From Mucilaginibacter endophyticus (GTDB lineage Bacteria; Bacteroidota; Bacteroidia; Sphingobacteriales; Sphingobacteriaceae), in NCBI RefSeq assembly GCF_003351025.1, contig NZ_QPCG01000009.1, forward strand, positions 62,001 to 126,000: DNA of 64,000 bases. The letters are read 5' to 3'. Positions within the stretch are counted from its first letter, which is position 1. Each line of letters begins with the position of its first letter. The notes under the pieces are model-generated. The model did no database searches and was not told where the DNA came from. It saw only the letters and a list, made by a program, of their open reading frames with translations. Below are positions 36,782 through 46,132 of this stretch, one piece after another. Made by a program: the position numbers and the translations under genes.

Positions 36782-37243
36782 TTGCATCTCATTAAATCCA
36801 CTACCGATATCATTAACTATCTAAAAAATCGGCTGCACGAAACCGACATTACCCTGTATGCCGGTGCAACGGACCGGGAAATATATGAATTTGAGAACAG
36901 CGCAGGCGTTAAGTTACCTGATGATATCCGACAATTTTACCAGTTCTGCAATGGTTTTATATCGGATGAAGACTTGTTTCGCATTGTCCCGCTTAATGAA
37001 CTTATTCACAGCAACTCTCTTTATATTGCTGAGTTCCTGATTTACAGCGATCTTTGGGAACTGATCATTAATCCTGCTGCAAATAATTGCTACGAAATAA
37101 CGTGTACCGATAAAGATCAAAACAGTTTAGTATTAACCACTTCATTTTTTGAGTTCCTCCAGCACTTTTTAATAGGTGGTGTATTTGAAAAGGATGGTTT
37201 ATATGACTGGACAAATGCGATCTCTGCAAAAAACCGGGAATAA
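36782..37243 (+). CDS. SMI1/KNR4-family protein
   Basis: 153 aa from a TTG start; no in-frame ATG exists upstream of the domain, so TTG is preferred. The SMI1/KNR4 (SUKH) signature is present: EIYEFENSAGVKLPDDIRQF followed by YQFCNGF, then LFRIVPLNEL. SUKH proteins are known as immunity proteins of polymorphic toxin systems, yet no toxin, Rhs or secretion gene is nearby. It could be an orphan immunity gene or have a different role. No signal peptide, so cytoplasmic. Confidence 0.75.
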   Translation: MHLIKSTTDIINYLKNRLHETDITLYAGATDREIYEFENSAGVKLPDDIRQFYQFCNGFISDEDLFRIVPLNELIHSNSLYIAEFLIYSDLWELIINPAANNCYEITCTDKDQNSLVLTTSFFEFLQHFLIGGVFEKDGLYDWTNAISAKNRE

Positions 37244-37339
37244 CATTACAATCCCCCTTCAAATCCCCTACAAGCTAAGAACAACGCCCAATCTCCCCCA
37301 GCCTATTCTTATCTTGGCGCACCATTACAAGCCATCGCC

Positions 37340-38521
37340 ATGAAAAAATTATTTACCGCAATGTTAATTGCCGTTACAACGCTTTCGCAATTTGCTTTTA
37401 CTACAGAACAAGTCAAGCCCGATAAATCCCCTGTCGAAAAAATCGCCGAAAAAACCCTCAAAAAACAAATAATGGCCGAAGCAGCCTGGGCCATGCAGCA
37501 GCAGCCGGTTACGGTTACCGCGTCATCATCGCCCAGAAGCGCCGGCGGCAAACACGATTTTTTTTCGGAGGCCGATTATTTCTGGCCAGATCCTAAAAAT
37601 CCCGAAGGGCCATATATCAACCGCGATGGCATGACTAACCCGGATAACTTTGTTGAACACCGCAAAGCGATGATCCGCTTCAGCAAGATCATCGGCGCGC
37701 TGGCTTCGGCCTATAAACTAACCGGAGATGAAAAATATGTAAATCAGGCTGTGATCCATCTTAAAGCCTGGTTTATGGATCCTGAAATCATGATGAACCC
37801 GAGCCTATGGTTTGCCCAGGCTGTCAAAGGTCAATTCACCGGTCGTAATTATGGCATTATCGATACCATCCACCTGATGGAAGTTGCCCAGGGTATGATT
37901 GTGATGGAGAAGGCTATGGATCCGGCTACCCAATCGGGAGTAAAAAAATGGTTTGCCGACTATACCAACTGGCTTATGACCAGTAAACCCGGTATGCAGG
38001 AAAGAGATGTAAAAAATAATCACGCAACCTGCTGGGCTATGCAGGTTGCCTCGTTTGCAAAACTTTGTCAAAACGGTGCAGTGCTTGATTCGATAAGGAT
38101 ACGTTATAAAACGATACTGCTACCACGCCAAATGGGCTCCGATGGCAGCCTCCCCTTAGAGCTGGAGCGTACCAAGCCGTATGGTTACTCCATTTTCAAT
38201 CTTGATGCCATGACCATGTTATGCCAGATCCTTTCAAGCCCACAGGATAATTTATGGAACTTTGAAACTCCTGATGGCAAATCCATTAAAAGAGGTATAG
38301 CTTATTTATATCCTTTTGTAGCAGATAAAAGCAAATGGACTTTAAAACCCGATGTAATGTATTGGGATAACTGGCCGGTTGCCCAGCCATTCCTGTTATT
38401 CGGCGCTAACGCTTACCGTGAAAACGCGTGGTTAACAACCTGGCAAAAACTGGATCATAACCCTCAGGTTGAAGAAGTTATCCGCAATTTACCTATCAGG
38501 CACCCGCTTATCTGGTTTTAA
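37340..38521 (+). CDS. Alginate lyase family protein (PF05426-type), copy 1
   Basis: 393 aa with a signal peptide (MKKLFTAMLIAVTTLS). It has the alpha-barrel alginate-lyase-family features: SEADYFWPDPKNPEGPYINR, then NPDNFVEHR, and the catalytic-type NNHATCWAMQ stretch with Asn/His; later ELERTKPYGYSIFNLDAM. It would cleave a uronate-rich polysaccharide in the periplasm by beta-elimination; the family includes enzymes of other specificities. A paralog lies at 44784. Single gene. Confidence 0.82.
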   Translation: MKKLFTAMLIAVTTLSQFAFTTEQVKPDKSPVEKIAEKTLKKQIMAEAAWAMQQQPVTVTASSSPRSAGGKHDFFSEADYFWPDPKNPEGPYINRDGMTNPDNFVEHRKAMIRFSKIIGALASAYKLTGDEKYVNQAVIHLKAWFMDPEIMMNPSLWFAQAVKGQFTGRNYGIIDTIHLMEVAQGMIVMEKAMDPATQSGVKKWFADYTNWLMTSKPGMQERDVKNNHATCWAMQVASFAKLCQNGAVLDSIRIRYKTILLPRQMGSDGSLPLELERTKPYGYSIFNLDAMTMLCQILSSPQDNLWNFETPDGKSIKRGIAYLYPFVADKSKWTLKPDVMYWDNWPVAQPFLLFGANAYRENAWLTTWQKLDHNPQVEEVIRNLPIRHPLIWF

Positions 38522-38888
38522 ACCGGGTAAGCGATTTACCCAAACTACCCATTTTCTCCTGCTATAATAATATATAACTGTGAGTTAAGCGTATCACAAA
38601 AATATTTCTTTGCTCAAAAGGAGGATTTTCCCTGTTAAGATTGCACTACAAAAGCACTACTACGCTTGCGATTGAATCGTATTGAGGTTATTATTAGGTA
38701 TTTATAATTAGATGTTTATATAATTTTACTCATACCAAAACATCTATTACACCTATTAACGCACCTTTCCTGATATTAGTATATGATATTCATAAGTATC
38801 ATGAATTTGGTTAACAGGTTTATGTTTTATTGTCCGGCTTATTTATAAACCAAATAATACATCAAAAACCACTTAACAAACTTAACTT
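38522..38888. other. 367-bp intergenic region before the GH18 genes
   Basis: AT-rich and without credible ORFs. A small inverted repeat (GGGTAA/TTACCC, 38525-38541) follows the lyase stop but has no T-run. Nothing else recognised; the promoter of the GH18 gene should lie here. Confidence 0.5.
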
Positions 38889-40301
38889 ATGAGATCAAAA
38901 TCTAACTCTTACCTCCTTGGCCTATTCCTGGTCGCGATGGCTGCACTATCATCCTGTAAAAAGGATAATATGGACCAGTTTAAAACCGGGGGCAACTCTA
39001 ACACCGACAACAGCAGTAAAACGGTTGCTGTTAATAACGCCGTTCCTGTTGCCTCATTTAAAGTAATTGGTTACCTCCCCAGCTGGCAGGGCGATGTAAA
39101 CGCGGTACAGTACAGTAAATTAACCCATGTTAACTACGCTTTCCTTACCCCAACAAACACCGGGGGACTAAATCCGCTTGACAACCTTTCAAAATTCACT
39201 ACCCTGGTATCAAATGCACACAGTCACAATGTTAAAGTTATTATTTCTGTTGGCGGCGGCGGTGGCGGCGATGCCTTCCATCCTATTGTTGCTAATGCAG
39301 GGTACCGTACCACGTTTGTTAATAACATGGTTAACTTCTGTAACCAGTACAATGTCGATGGTGTGGATATCGACTGGGAATTCCCATCCGCCGGTACCGA
39401 AACCAATAATTTTTACCTGCTGCTGCAGGAATTGTCAACCGCTATGCACAACGGTGGCAGGGTATGTACCATTGCCTCCATCTCGGTTGGCGCAAGCTAT
39501 GTTACCAATAATATGTTCACTATCCTTGACTGGATCAATATCATGGATTATGATGACAACAACTTCCAGCACTCTACTTACCAATCGGCGGTTGATTGTT
39601 TGAGCTATTGGGCCGGTCGCGGTTTACCGGTTGCCAAAACTATATTAGGCGTTCCATTCTATGCAAGGGACAACCGGTACGATTATTCGACCATGAATTA
39701 TGTTGATGTACTGGCTGCGGGAGGCAGTCCCAATTCCGATACCTTCCAAACTTTTGGCTATAACGGTATCCCAACTATTAAAAGCAAAACCACACTGGCG
39801 CTTAACCAGGCCGGCGGTATGATGATCTGGGACCTGGGTGGCGATGCAACAGGGGCTAACTCATTACTTTCGGCCATGAACTCCGTTATTACAGGTGGCA
39901 CTACTACTCCCCCAAATACGCCGCCAATTGGCACTGTAATTTCGCTGAAAGGCTTTAACGGCAAATATGTAAGCGGCGAAAATGGCACGCAGGCCATGAC
40001 CTGCACTCGCACTACAGCCGGCGACTGGGAGCATTTCACGGTGCTTGATGCAGGCAGCGGTAAAATTTATCTGCGCAGCATGGGTAAATACGTTTCATCA
40101 GAAAACGGTACTCAAGCCATTACCTGTAACCGAACCACTCCAAGCGACTGGGAAAAATTTGACTGGATAGTCACCACCGATGGCAAAATTACCCTGCGCG
40201 GCAACAATGGCAAGTTTATCTCCAGCGAAAACGGCACCCAGGCCATGACCTGTAACCGGGCCACGGCTTCAGGCTGGGAAGCTTTTGGTTTGAATCAATA
40301 G
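38889..40301 (+). CDS. GH18 chitinase-like lipoprotein with beta-trefoil tail
   Basis: 470 aa. Lipoprotein signal with lipobox SSC (Cys ~23). The GH18 barrel (about 55-335) shows [19 protein letters not shown] and the catalytic DGVDIDWE at 157-164, with Glu164 the acid; MDYD follows. The last ~120 residues are three repeats of the type [17 protein letters not shown], a fascin-like beta-trefoil that probably binds sugar. It would hydrolyse chitin or a related N-acetylglucosamine polymer at the cell surface. The paralog downstream is frameshifted. Confidence 0.88.
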   Translation: MRSKSNSYLLGLFLVAMAALSSCKKDNMDQFKTGGNSNTDNSSKTVAVNNAVPVASFKVIGYLPSWQGDVNAVQYSKLTHVNYAFLTPTNTGGLNPLDNLSKFTTLVSNAHSHNVKVIISVGGGGGGDAFHPIVANAGYRTTFVNNMVNFCNQYNVDGVDIDWEFPSAGTETNNFYLLLQELSTAMHNGGRVCTIASISVGASYVTNNMFTILDWINIMDYDDNNFQHSTYQSAVDCLSYWAGRGLPVAKTILGVPFYARDNRYDYSTMNYVDVLAAGGSPNSDTFQTFGYNGIPTIKSKTTLALNQAGGMMIWDLGGDATGANSLLSAMNSVITGGTTTPPNTPPIGTVISLKGFNGKYVSGENGTQAMTCTRTTAGDWEHFTVLDAGSGKIYLRSMGKYVSSENGTQAITCNRTTPSDWEKFDWIVTTDGKITLRGNNGKFISSENGTQAMTCNRATASGWEAFGLNQ

Positions 40302-40331
40302 AAAAAATTTTATTTCAAAGCAGGGTACTGT

Positions 40332-40452
40332 GCGATTCCCTCCCTTGGGAGGGTGTAGGGAGGAGTTTCAACAACATGCTGTAATGAGCAGAACGAACAA
40401 ACCCCTCCCTGCCATCACACATTTCCGTCACACCCCTCCCAAGGGAGGGAAT
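40332..40452 (-). repeat. CCCTCCC/GGGAGGG palindromic dispersed repeat, copy 2
   Basis: GCGATTCCCTCCCTTGGGAG at the left end is the reverse complement of the right end of copy 1 (23335-23459), so the two are inverted relative to each other. It lies between the two GH18 genes. Confidence 0.75.
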
Positions 40453-40495
40453 TTGAAGAATATCGCTTTTCATCCAATTACCAATAAACCAAATT

Positions 40496-41883
40496 ATGAA
40501 AACAACTTTAAACTCCCGCCTGCTATGGTGTATAGCAGTAGTTTTCTTTGCGCTTTCATCGTGCCGTAAGGATAATTTTTCATCCAATCAGCCCAGTGCT
40601 CCGGTTGATAACGCGCCTCAAAAATCGGTGGCTGTTGAGGCAGTTCCCGGCTTCAAAGTAGTAGGCTATCTGCCAAGTTGGGCCGGCGCTGTAAGCGCGG
40701 TTCAGTTCTCGAAGCTTACCCACATTAACTACGCTTTTGTGCCTCCTACTCCGTCGGGTGGCATTGGCGCCGTTGATAACGTATCTAAACTTCAAAGCCT
40801 GGTATCAACCGGTCATGCCAACAACGTTAAAGTACTGGTATCATTTGGCGCTGGAACAATGGCGACGACAGCGCCTTCGAAACATTGGCCGCCAACGCAA
40901 CATCCCGCACCAATTTTGTAAACAACCTTGTCAGCTTTGCCAATCAATACAACCTGGATGGCATCGACATCGACTGGGAATACCCTGACGACGGCGCTTC
41001 GGCTAACAACTATGCCGCCTTAATGTCACAGTTAAGCACAGCGCTTCACAACCAGGGTAAGCTGTTAACCGCGGCAGTAATATCCAACGATGGTTCAAGC
41101 GTATTGAACAGCGTATTTGGATATGTAGATTTCCTGAACCTGATGGCTTATGACGGTGATGGCTCAAACCACTCACCATACTCACTGGCGCAAACATCAT
41201 TAAACTACTGGATCGGTCGCGGGTTGCCTAAGGCCAAAGCCATTTTAGGGGTTCCGTTTTACGGCAGGGAGCCTTATACTTCTTATGCCGATATACTTGC
41301 AGGCGGCGGCAGTCCTAATTCGGATACCTGGAACGGTATTGGCTACAACGGTATCCCAACCATTAAAAGCAAAACTACCCTCGCCATTAACCAAGGGGGT
41401 GGTATCATGATGTGGGAACTATCGCAGGATGTTACGGGTGCTAACTCCCTATTATCGGCTATCAATTCTGTGATCAATGGCAGCACAACACCGCCATCAT
41501 CTCCACCAATTGGCACCATAATTTCGCTAAAAGGCTTTAACAATAAATATGTGAGCGGTGAAAACGGCACACAAGCCATGACCTGTACGCGTGCCACCGC
41601 GGGCGACTGGGAACACTTCACCGTATTGGACGCCGGCGGAGGCAAAATTTACCTGCGTAGTATGGGCAAATATGTATCGTCAGAAAATGGCACACAAGCC
41701 ATCACCTGCAACCGCACTACGCCCGGCGACTGGGAAAAGTTTGACTGGATAGTTACTACCGATGGTAAAATTACCATTCGGGGCAACAACGGCAAATTTA
41801 TCTCCAGCGAAAATGGCACCCAGGCCATGACCTGTAACCGGGCCACTGCTTCAGGTTGGGAAGCTTTCGGCTTAAACCAATAA
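40496..41883 (+). pseudogene. GH18 chitinase-like lipoprotein with a -1 frameshift
   Basis: The frame starting at 40496 (lipoprotein signal ending SSC, then FKVVGYLPSW) runs to a stop at 40921. The rest of the GH18 protein continues in another frame up to 41883 ([20 protein letters not shown], three beta-trefoil repeats). Around 40847-40851 the DNA reads TTTGGCGCTGG; adding one G gives TTTGGCGGCTGG and restores FGGWNNGDD, the expected GH18 stretch. With that base the product would be about 462 aa. Either a recent inactivation or a sequencing error; the rest of the frame is intact. Followed by a strong terminator. Confidence 0.85.
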
Positions 41884-41907
41884 AACTATTAACTGCTTAT
41901 ATAAAAG

Positions 41908-41941
41908 GCCGGGGTTATGATACTGAAATCATAACCCCGGC
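41908..41941. terminator. Bidirectional terminator after the second GH18 gene
   Basis: GCCGGGGTTATGAT (41908-41921) pairs perfectly with ATCATAACCCCGGC (41928-41941), flanked by A-run and T-rich DNA. Serves the GH18 gene and the convergent gene at 41974. Confidence 0.88.
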
Positions 41942-41973
41942 TGCTTTTCAAAGGAATAGGTATTTATATTTTT

Positions 41974-42786
41974 TTACTTCACAAACCTCGGCAGTAGATT
42001 AGTGGCGGCACCCATCATTTTTATTTTATACCGATAACCTCCGCCAAAAGCGTCTTCCTCTTTCAAAAACTCGTGGTTCTTTTTACTGATCCAGTACGTT
42101 TCTGTAAAATGACGGCCATTGTAATCGCTTTCATTGTATAGTTTCCAGCAATCCACTTTATTACCATCTAAAGTTGATATTACCTCACTGCCGGTTACTT
42201 TATAAAGCACATAAAGCGGCGCCGGGATCCCGGCTTCATAAAAAGGGATAGCGAAACTTTTGCCTTCGGCCAGCGGTAACATCTCAAAGGTTTCAATGTC
42301 TAAATTCCAGTTAAGGTTAGGGAAAGTAAAATCAAGTTTAAAATTCTTTGCTTCGTTATTGGCATTGGTATCGGCGCTTGCAATTTTATCAGGAGCCCAG
42401 TTAAAGGCTTTTGTTTTTTTTCCGATAGTTTCCGAATGATAAAGAGGCGAGAAATCGGCAACCTTATTAATAGAATAAACAGAGCGGTACGATGAACTAT
42501 CATTACCATACCAATGCTGGGTTACGGTAAATACTTTTTCGCCGTTACGGGTCTCGAGGTTTATATCGCGCAGCCAAAGCCAGAACTTCAGACTACGGTT
42601 GTCTTTAATATTTTGAAAATAAACAAGGTATTGCCTTAAGCCGGGTTTAAGCGTTGAGGTAAGCAAGCGCTTATCTTTTATGCGGATAGTATCGGTTTGG
42701 GCAAATACTTTAGGCGTGTGTGAAAGCAGTAGTAAAAGGCTGAGACTAACGGCTACGATCTTTTCAGCTAAATGTTCGGTTTTCAT
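41974..42786 (-). CDS. Exported protein, DUF3108-like
   Basis: 270 aa with an N-terminal signal segment (about 10-29, ending FAQT). No catalytic motif recognised. Features: beta-rich body, IETFEMLPLAEGKSFAIPFY, YKVTGSEVISTLDGNKVDCW and TETYWISKKNHEFLKEE, which recall the DUF3108 lipocalin-like family of exported proteins. Divergent from the LytS gene; convergent with the GH18 pseudogene. Function unknown. Confidence 0.6.
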   Translation of the reverse strand: MKTEHLAEKIVAVSLSLLLLLSHTPKVFAQTDTIRIKDKRLLTSTLKPGLRQYLVYFQNIKDNRSLKFWLWLRDINLETRNGEKVFTVTQHWYGNDSSSYRSVYSINKVADFSPLYHSETIGKKTKAFNWAPDKIASADTNANNEAKNFKLDFTFPNLNWNLDIETFEMLPLAEGKSFAIPFYEAGIPAPLYVLYKVTGSEVISTLDGNKVDCWKLYNESDYNGRHFTETYWISKKNHEFLKEEDAFGGGYRYKIKMMGAATNLLPRFVK

Positions 42787-42901
42787 GATAATTTGATGGT
42801 TTGATAAGGATAATTTTCTGTTAATAGTTCAAAACTGTCCTTTATCAAACGGCAAATAAAATCAGTTAAACCACTTCCGCTTTCTTTTTAGCCCGATACG
42901 G

Positions 42902-42967
42902 TATTTATTCAATAATGTGCCTGTAGCAACGTTTATTGAACCATTAACGTCATTTATTGAATAAATG
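42902..42967. promoter_or_regulatory. Cluster of TTTATTGAA inverted repeats upstream of lytS
   Basis: Three related elements: TATTTATTCAATAATG (42902-42917), GTTTATTGAACCA (42931-42943), and the perfect palindrome CATTTATTGAATAAATG (42951-42967). They lie 55-120 bp before the kinase start and look like a regulator-binding array. Confidence 0.45.
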
Positions 42968-43022
42968 CAGGTAATGGTTTAAAGCCGGCATCAACAAACA
43001 AAAAGCTTAGTAATTTTAAAAA

Positions 43023-44042
43023 ATGCAACTATTTAAAGCCCGGCCATCCATTAAAAAACTCCAGCTTTTGGTATGGATATCGGTATGCCTGCTCCTGTTT
43101 TTTTCTTATTTGCCGATGGATGGCGCAACCCAATCGGCTATGTACGCCAGCGTAACTACCGCTTTTTATGCCATCATTATATATGGAAACATATCGGTTT
43201 TGTATCCCCTGTTTTATCAAAAAGGCAAATATGCATGGTATGTGCTGCTGGTGATCATATTTATAGCAGCAACCGGCACGCTCCGCGGGTATATTACTTT
43301 ATTGCTCTACAACAGCTTCTTTGCAAAAGCACCTGAACCGGTAAGCTTAAAAGCTATTACCAACTATATTTCGGGTGGGGTGCTTATTTATATGTTAAGC
43401 CTGATATTCCGGATAGCATTAGAATATTTTAAGCTGAAACAACAAACCGAAGAGATCATTATACAAAAAAGCCAGGCCGAACTGAACCTGTTAAAATCGC
43501 AGGTGCAGCCGCATTTTTTGTTCAATACGCTCAACAATATTTATTACGAAGCCTATCGCGAAGCGCCACGAACGGCAGCATTGATAGAAAAGCTTTCGGA
43601 TATCATGCGTTATTTTGTTGATGAAAGTCCGAAGGACGATGTAACCATTGGTACCGAGGTACAATTCATTGAAAACTATATCGCCTTAGAAAAAATCAGG
43701 ATCAGGCATGAAGTAGTGGTATTTTTTGAAAAGAATTTCAACTCCGATCTCCGGATTCCGCCCATGCTTTTGATGACCTTTGTTGAGAATATTTTTAAGC
43801 ATGGTATCGATAAATCGAGCGAGCAAAACCTTATTGGCATATCTTTGATTCAGCAGGATGGTTACCTGTTTTTTAAAACCAATAACGCCATCCATGTTCA
43901 GGCAGCAAGCAAACGCGCAGCAGGTTTTGGCATTGCCAATTTAACCAAAAGGCTAACCATGTTATATGGCGCAGACTTTGACCTGAAAATTGACAACAGC
44001 AACAACACCTTTTCTGCATTTTTAAAGATCCCGGTAGCATGA
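43023..44042 (+). CDS. LytS-type sensor histidine kinase
   Basis: 339 aa. Four predicted membrane helices (about 15-130), then a short coiled linker and a His_kinase domain. The phosphoacceptor is His164 in QVQPHFLFNTLNNIY; the ATP-binding part ends with GFGIANLTKRL. Its stop overlaps the start of the response-regulator gene by 4 bp (ATGA), so the two are translationally coupled. The signal is unknown. Confidence 0.9.
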   Translation: MQLFKARPSIKKLQLLVWISVCLLLFFSYLPMDGATQSAMYASVTTAFYAIIIYGNISVLYPLFYQKGKYAWYVLLVIIFIAATGTLRGYITLLLYNSFFAKAPEPVSLKAITNYISGGVLIYMLSLIFRIALEYFKLKQQTEEIIIQKSQAELNLLKSQVQPHFLFNTLNNIYYEAYREAPRTAALIEKLSDIMRYFVDESPKDDVTIGTEVQFIENYIALEKIRIRHEVVVFFEKNFNSDLRIPPMLLMTFVENIFKHGIDKSSEQNLIGISLIQQDGYLFFKTNNAIHVQAASKRAAGFGIANLTKRLTMLYGADFDLKIDNSNNTFSAFLKIPVA

Positions 44043-44749
44043 ACTTAAGCTGTATCATCATTGACGACGAACCCAACGCGGTAAACCTGCTCGAGATCCT
44101 GGTGCAGCAAAGCACCCAATGGCAGCTTAAAGCCAAGTGCTACAACGCGCTTGAGGCATTGGCTTTTTTGAAAAGCCACAAGGTGGATTTTATATTTCTG
44201 GATATCAACATGCCGCAGCTAACCGGTATGGAACTGGCCGGTCTGCTACCCCCGCAAACCAAAATCGTGTTCACTACCGCTTATTCGGAATACGCTGCCG
44301 AGAGCTACACCTATCAAACTATTGATTACCTGCTCAAGCCCATCACCCTAAAACGCTTCCTGGCGGCCATGCAAAAAATTGAAGCCTATTTTGGTAAGAT
44401 CGATCAAGTAATGCCCCAAGGCCAAACCGCCGACGAAGGCTACTTCTTTGTAAAATCGGGCAAGGTATTACGCCGCATTCTGCTAGACGAGATCCTGTAC
44501 TTTGAAGGTGAAAAAGAATATGTACGCCTCGTTACCGGACAGGAACAATTGCTGATCTATCGCCGGCTTAAAGATATTGAAGAACAACTTTCGGCTCCAT
44601 TTGTACGGGTGCACAACTCCTATATTGTAAACACCAAACAACTGGCAAAAATTCAGGACAATCACATCTACATAGCTGATAAACATATCCCTGTGAGCGA
44701 AAAATTTAAAGATGGTTTTATGGCGATAATTAATAAAAGGATATTTTAG
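44039..44749 (+). CDS. LytTR-family response regulator
   Basis: 236 aa. Receiver domain (IIDDEPNA; phosphoacceptor Asp55 in FLDINMPQLTG; conserved Lys in YLLKPI) followed by a LytTR DNA-binding domain (RILLDEILYFEGEKEYVRL, VRVHNSYIVN). Cognate partner of the upstream LytS kinase. Its close neighbour downstream, an alginate-lyase-family gene 34 bp away, may be in the same transcript. Confidence 0.92.
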   Translation: MNLSCIIIDDEPNAVNLLEILVQQSTQWQLKAKCYNALEALAFLKSHKVDFIFLDINMPQLTGMELAGLLPPQTKIVFTTAYSEYAAESYTYQTIDYLLKPITLKRFLAAMQKIEAYFGKIDQVMPQGQTADEGYFFVKSGKVLRRILLDEILYFEGEKEYVRLVTGQEQLLIYRRLKDIEEQLSAPFVRVHNSYIVNTKQLAKIQDNHIYIADKHIPVSEKFKDGFMAIINKRIF

Positions 44750-44783
44750 CTTCTGTAAAGCGAACCAGGCTTTACCCTATCTT

Positions 44784-45971
44784 ATGAAATTCAGAAAACT
44801 ATCCGGCCTGTGCCTTTTGTTATTTATCATATTTAATAACTCTTCCTTCGCCCAGCAAAAAGTAAGCTTTCTGTTGGTTGATGAACAGTTGTTGACCAAA
44901 TCACGAGGACTGTTAAAACAAGGCGATAAGGAAGCATCTGCCAAAATCAACAAGATGATTAACCGGGCAGATAGTGCAATTATCAAAAGGCCATATTCGG
45001 TTACTTTCAACAAAACCAAAACCGCGCCAAGCAACGACAAGCACGATTATGTAAGCCAGGCCCCCTACTGGTGGGCCGATCCCGCAAAGCCTAAGGGCCT
45101 GCCCTACATCCGTAAAGATGGCGAACGCAACCCCGAAATTTATTTACTGCATGACCGCAGCCAACTGGGCGATATGTGTACAGCTGTTAAGCAGCTGAGC
45201 TTCGCGTATTATTATACCGGGAATGAAAAGTACGCGGTAAAAGCTAAAAGTTTATTGCAAACATGGTTTGTTGAACCTGCAACCCGCATGAACCCTAATT
45301 TAAATTATGCGCAATATATTCCAGGCCTTAATGACGGCCGGGGCATAGGTATAATTGAAAGCAGGGAGCTTACCGCGATACCCGATGCTATTGCCATGTT
45401 AAACGGTAGCAAGGCTATGGATGAGAAATTGGTAAATGATATAAAAGACTGGTTTAAGGCATTTTCTGGTTGGCTCCAAACCAGCCCCAACGGTAAAGAT
45501 GAACATTCGCAGCTCAACAACCATGGCTCATATTATGATGTACAGCTTATAGATTACTCGCTTTTTACAGGTGATAGTAAAACTGCTATAGAATTACTTA
45601 AGAGCACCACTATCCCCCGCATTGATAAGCAATTCACTCCTGAAGGTGCCCAGCCCCTTGAACTCGCCCGCACCAAATCGTGGGATTATGTGAATATGAA
45701 CCTGTATGCCTGGTGCCAGCTGGGCATTTTAGCCAACCATTTAAATATCGACCTGTGGCATAAACAAACCGTAGATGGCCGGGGAATGAAAGCGGCTGTA
45801 AAATGGCTGATCCCTTATGCAGCCGGCGAAAAAAAATGGGAAAACCAGCAAATAGCATCTTTTGAATACGAGCAGCTAAAGTTTATTATGGACAAGGCAA
45901 GTGCGCAATATCCCGACTTGAATTTTGATGCTGTATTCAAGAAGTTTCCGAAGGGCGTTGAAGTGGAGTGA
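44784..45971 (+). CDS. Alginate lyase family protein (PF05426-type), copy 2
   Basis: 395 aa with a signal peptide (ends SFAQQ). Same architecture as the gene at 37340: QAPYWWADPAKPKGLPYIRK, ERNPEIYLLHDRSQL, and the NNHGSYYDVQLIDYSLF stretch that carries the Asn/His pair; ELARTKSWDYVNMNL late in the protein. Full length. It follows the LytTR regulator by 34 bp, which suggests that a two-component system and a polysaccharide lyase share an operon. Confidence 0.83.
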   Translation: MKFRKLSGLCLLLFIIFNNSSFAQQKVSFLLVDEQLLTKSRGLLKQGDKEASAKINKMINRADSAIIKRPYSVTFNKTKTAPSNDKHDYVSQAPYWWADPAKPKGLPYIRKDGERNPEIYLLHDRSQLGDMCTAVKQLSFAYYYTGNEKYAVKAKSLLQTWFVEPATRMNPNLNYAQYIPGLNDGRGIGIIESRELTAIPDAIAMLNGSKAMDEKLVNDIKDWFKAFSGWLQTSPNGKDEHSQLNNHGSYYDVQLIDYSLFTGDSKTAIELLKSTTIPRIDKQFTPEGAQPLELARTKSWDYVNMNLYAWCQLGILANHLNIDLWHKQTVDGRGMKAAVKWLIPYAAGEKKWENQQIASFEYEQLKFIMDKASAQYPDLNFDAVFKKFPKGVEVE

Positions 45972-46078
45972 TAACCTTAGTTGCGGCTTACCTGTTTAGA
46001 ATGCTTTAGTTTACTCTCAGCACATCGGCTCTGGCCTATTTGTCCCATCATCTTAAAGTCATTTGAAATAAAAACGCT

Positions 46079-46102
46079 ATAAGTAAATGAACATTTACTT
46101 AT
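46079..46102. promoter_or_regulatory. 24-bp palindrome, probable TetR-family operator
   Basis: ATAAGTAAATG AA CATTTACTTAT is a perfect 11-bp inverted repeat around two bases, 31 bp before the TetR gene start. Autoregulation by the TetR protein is the likely role. Confidence 0.75.
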
Positions 46103-46117
46103 AATTGTATAACAATT
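46103..46117. promoter_or_regulatory. Second inverted repeat beside the operator
   Basis: AATTGT-ATA-ACAATT directly abuts the 24-bp palindrome. It could be a second half of the operator region or a promoter feature. Confidence 0.4.
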
Positions 46118-46132
46118 CAAATTACTCGTGTT

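Noticed and set aside
40315-40587. ORFs inside the repeat between the GH18 genes
   Set aside because: They run through the palindromic element and its flanks, without domain or signal.
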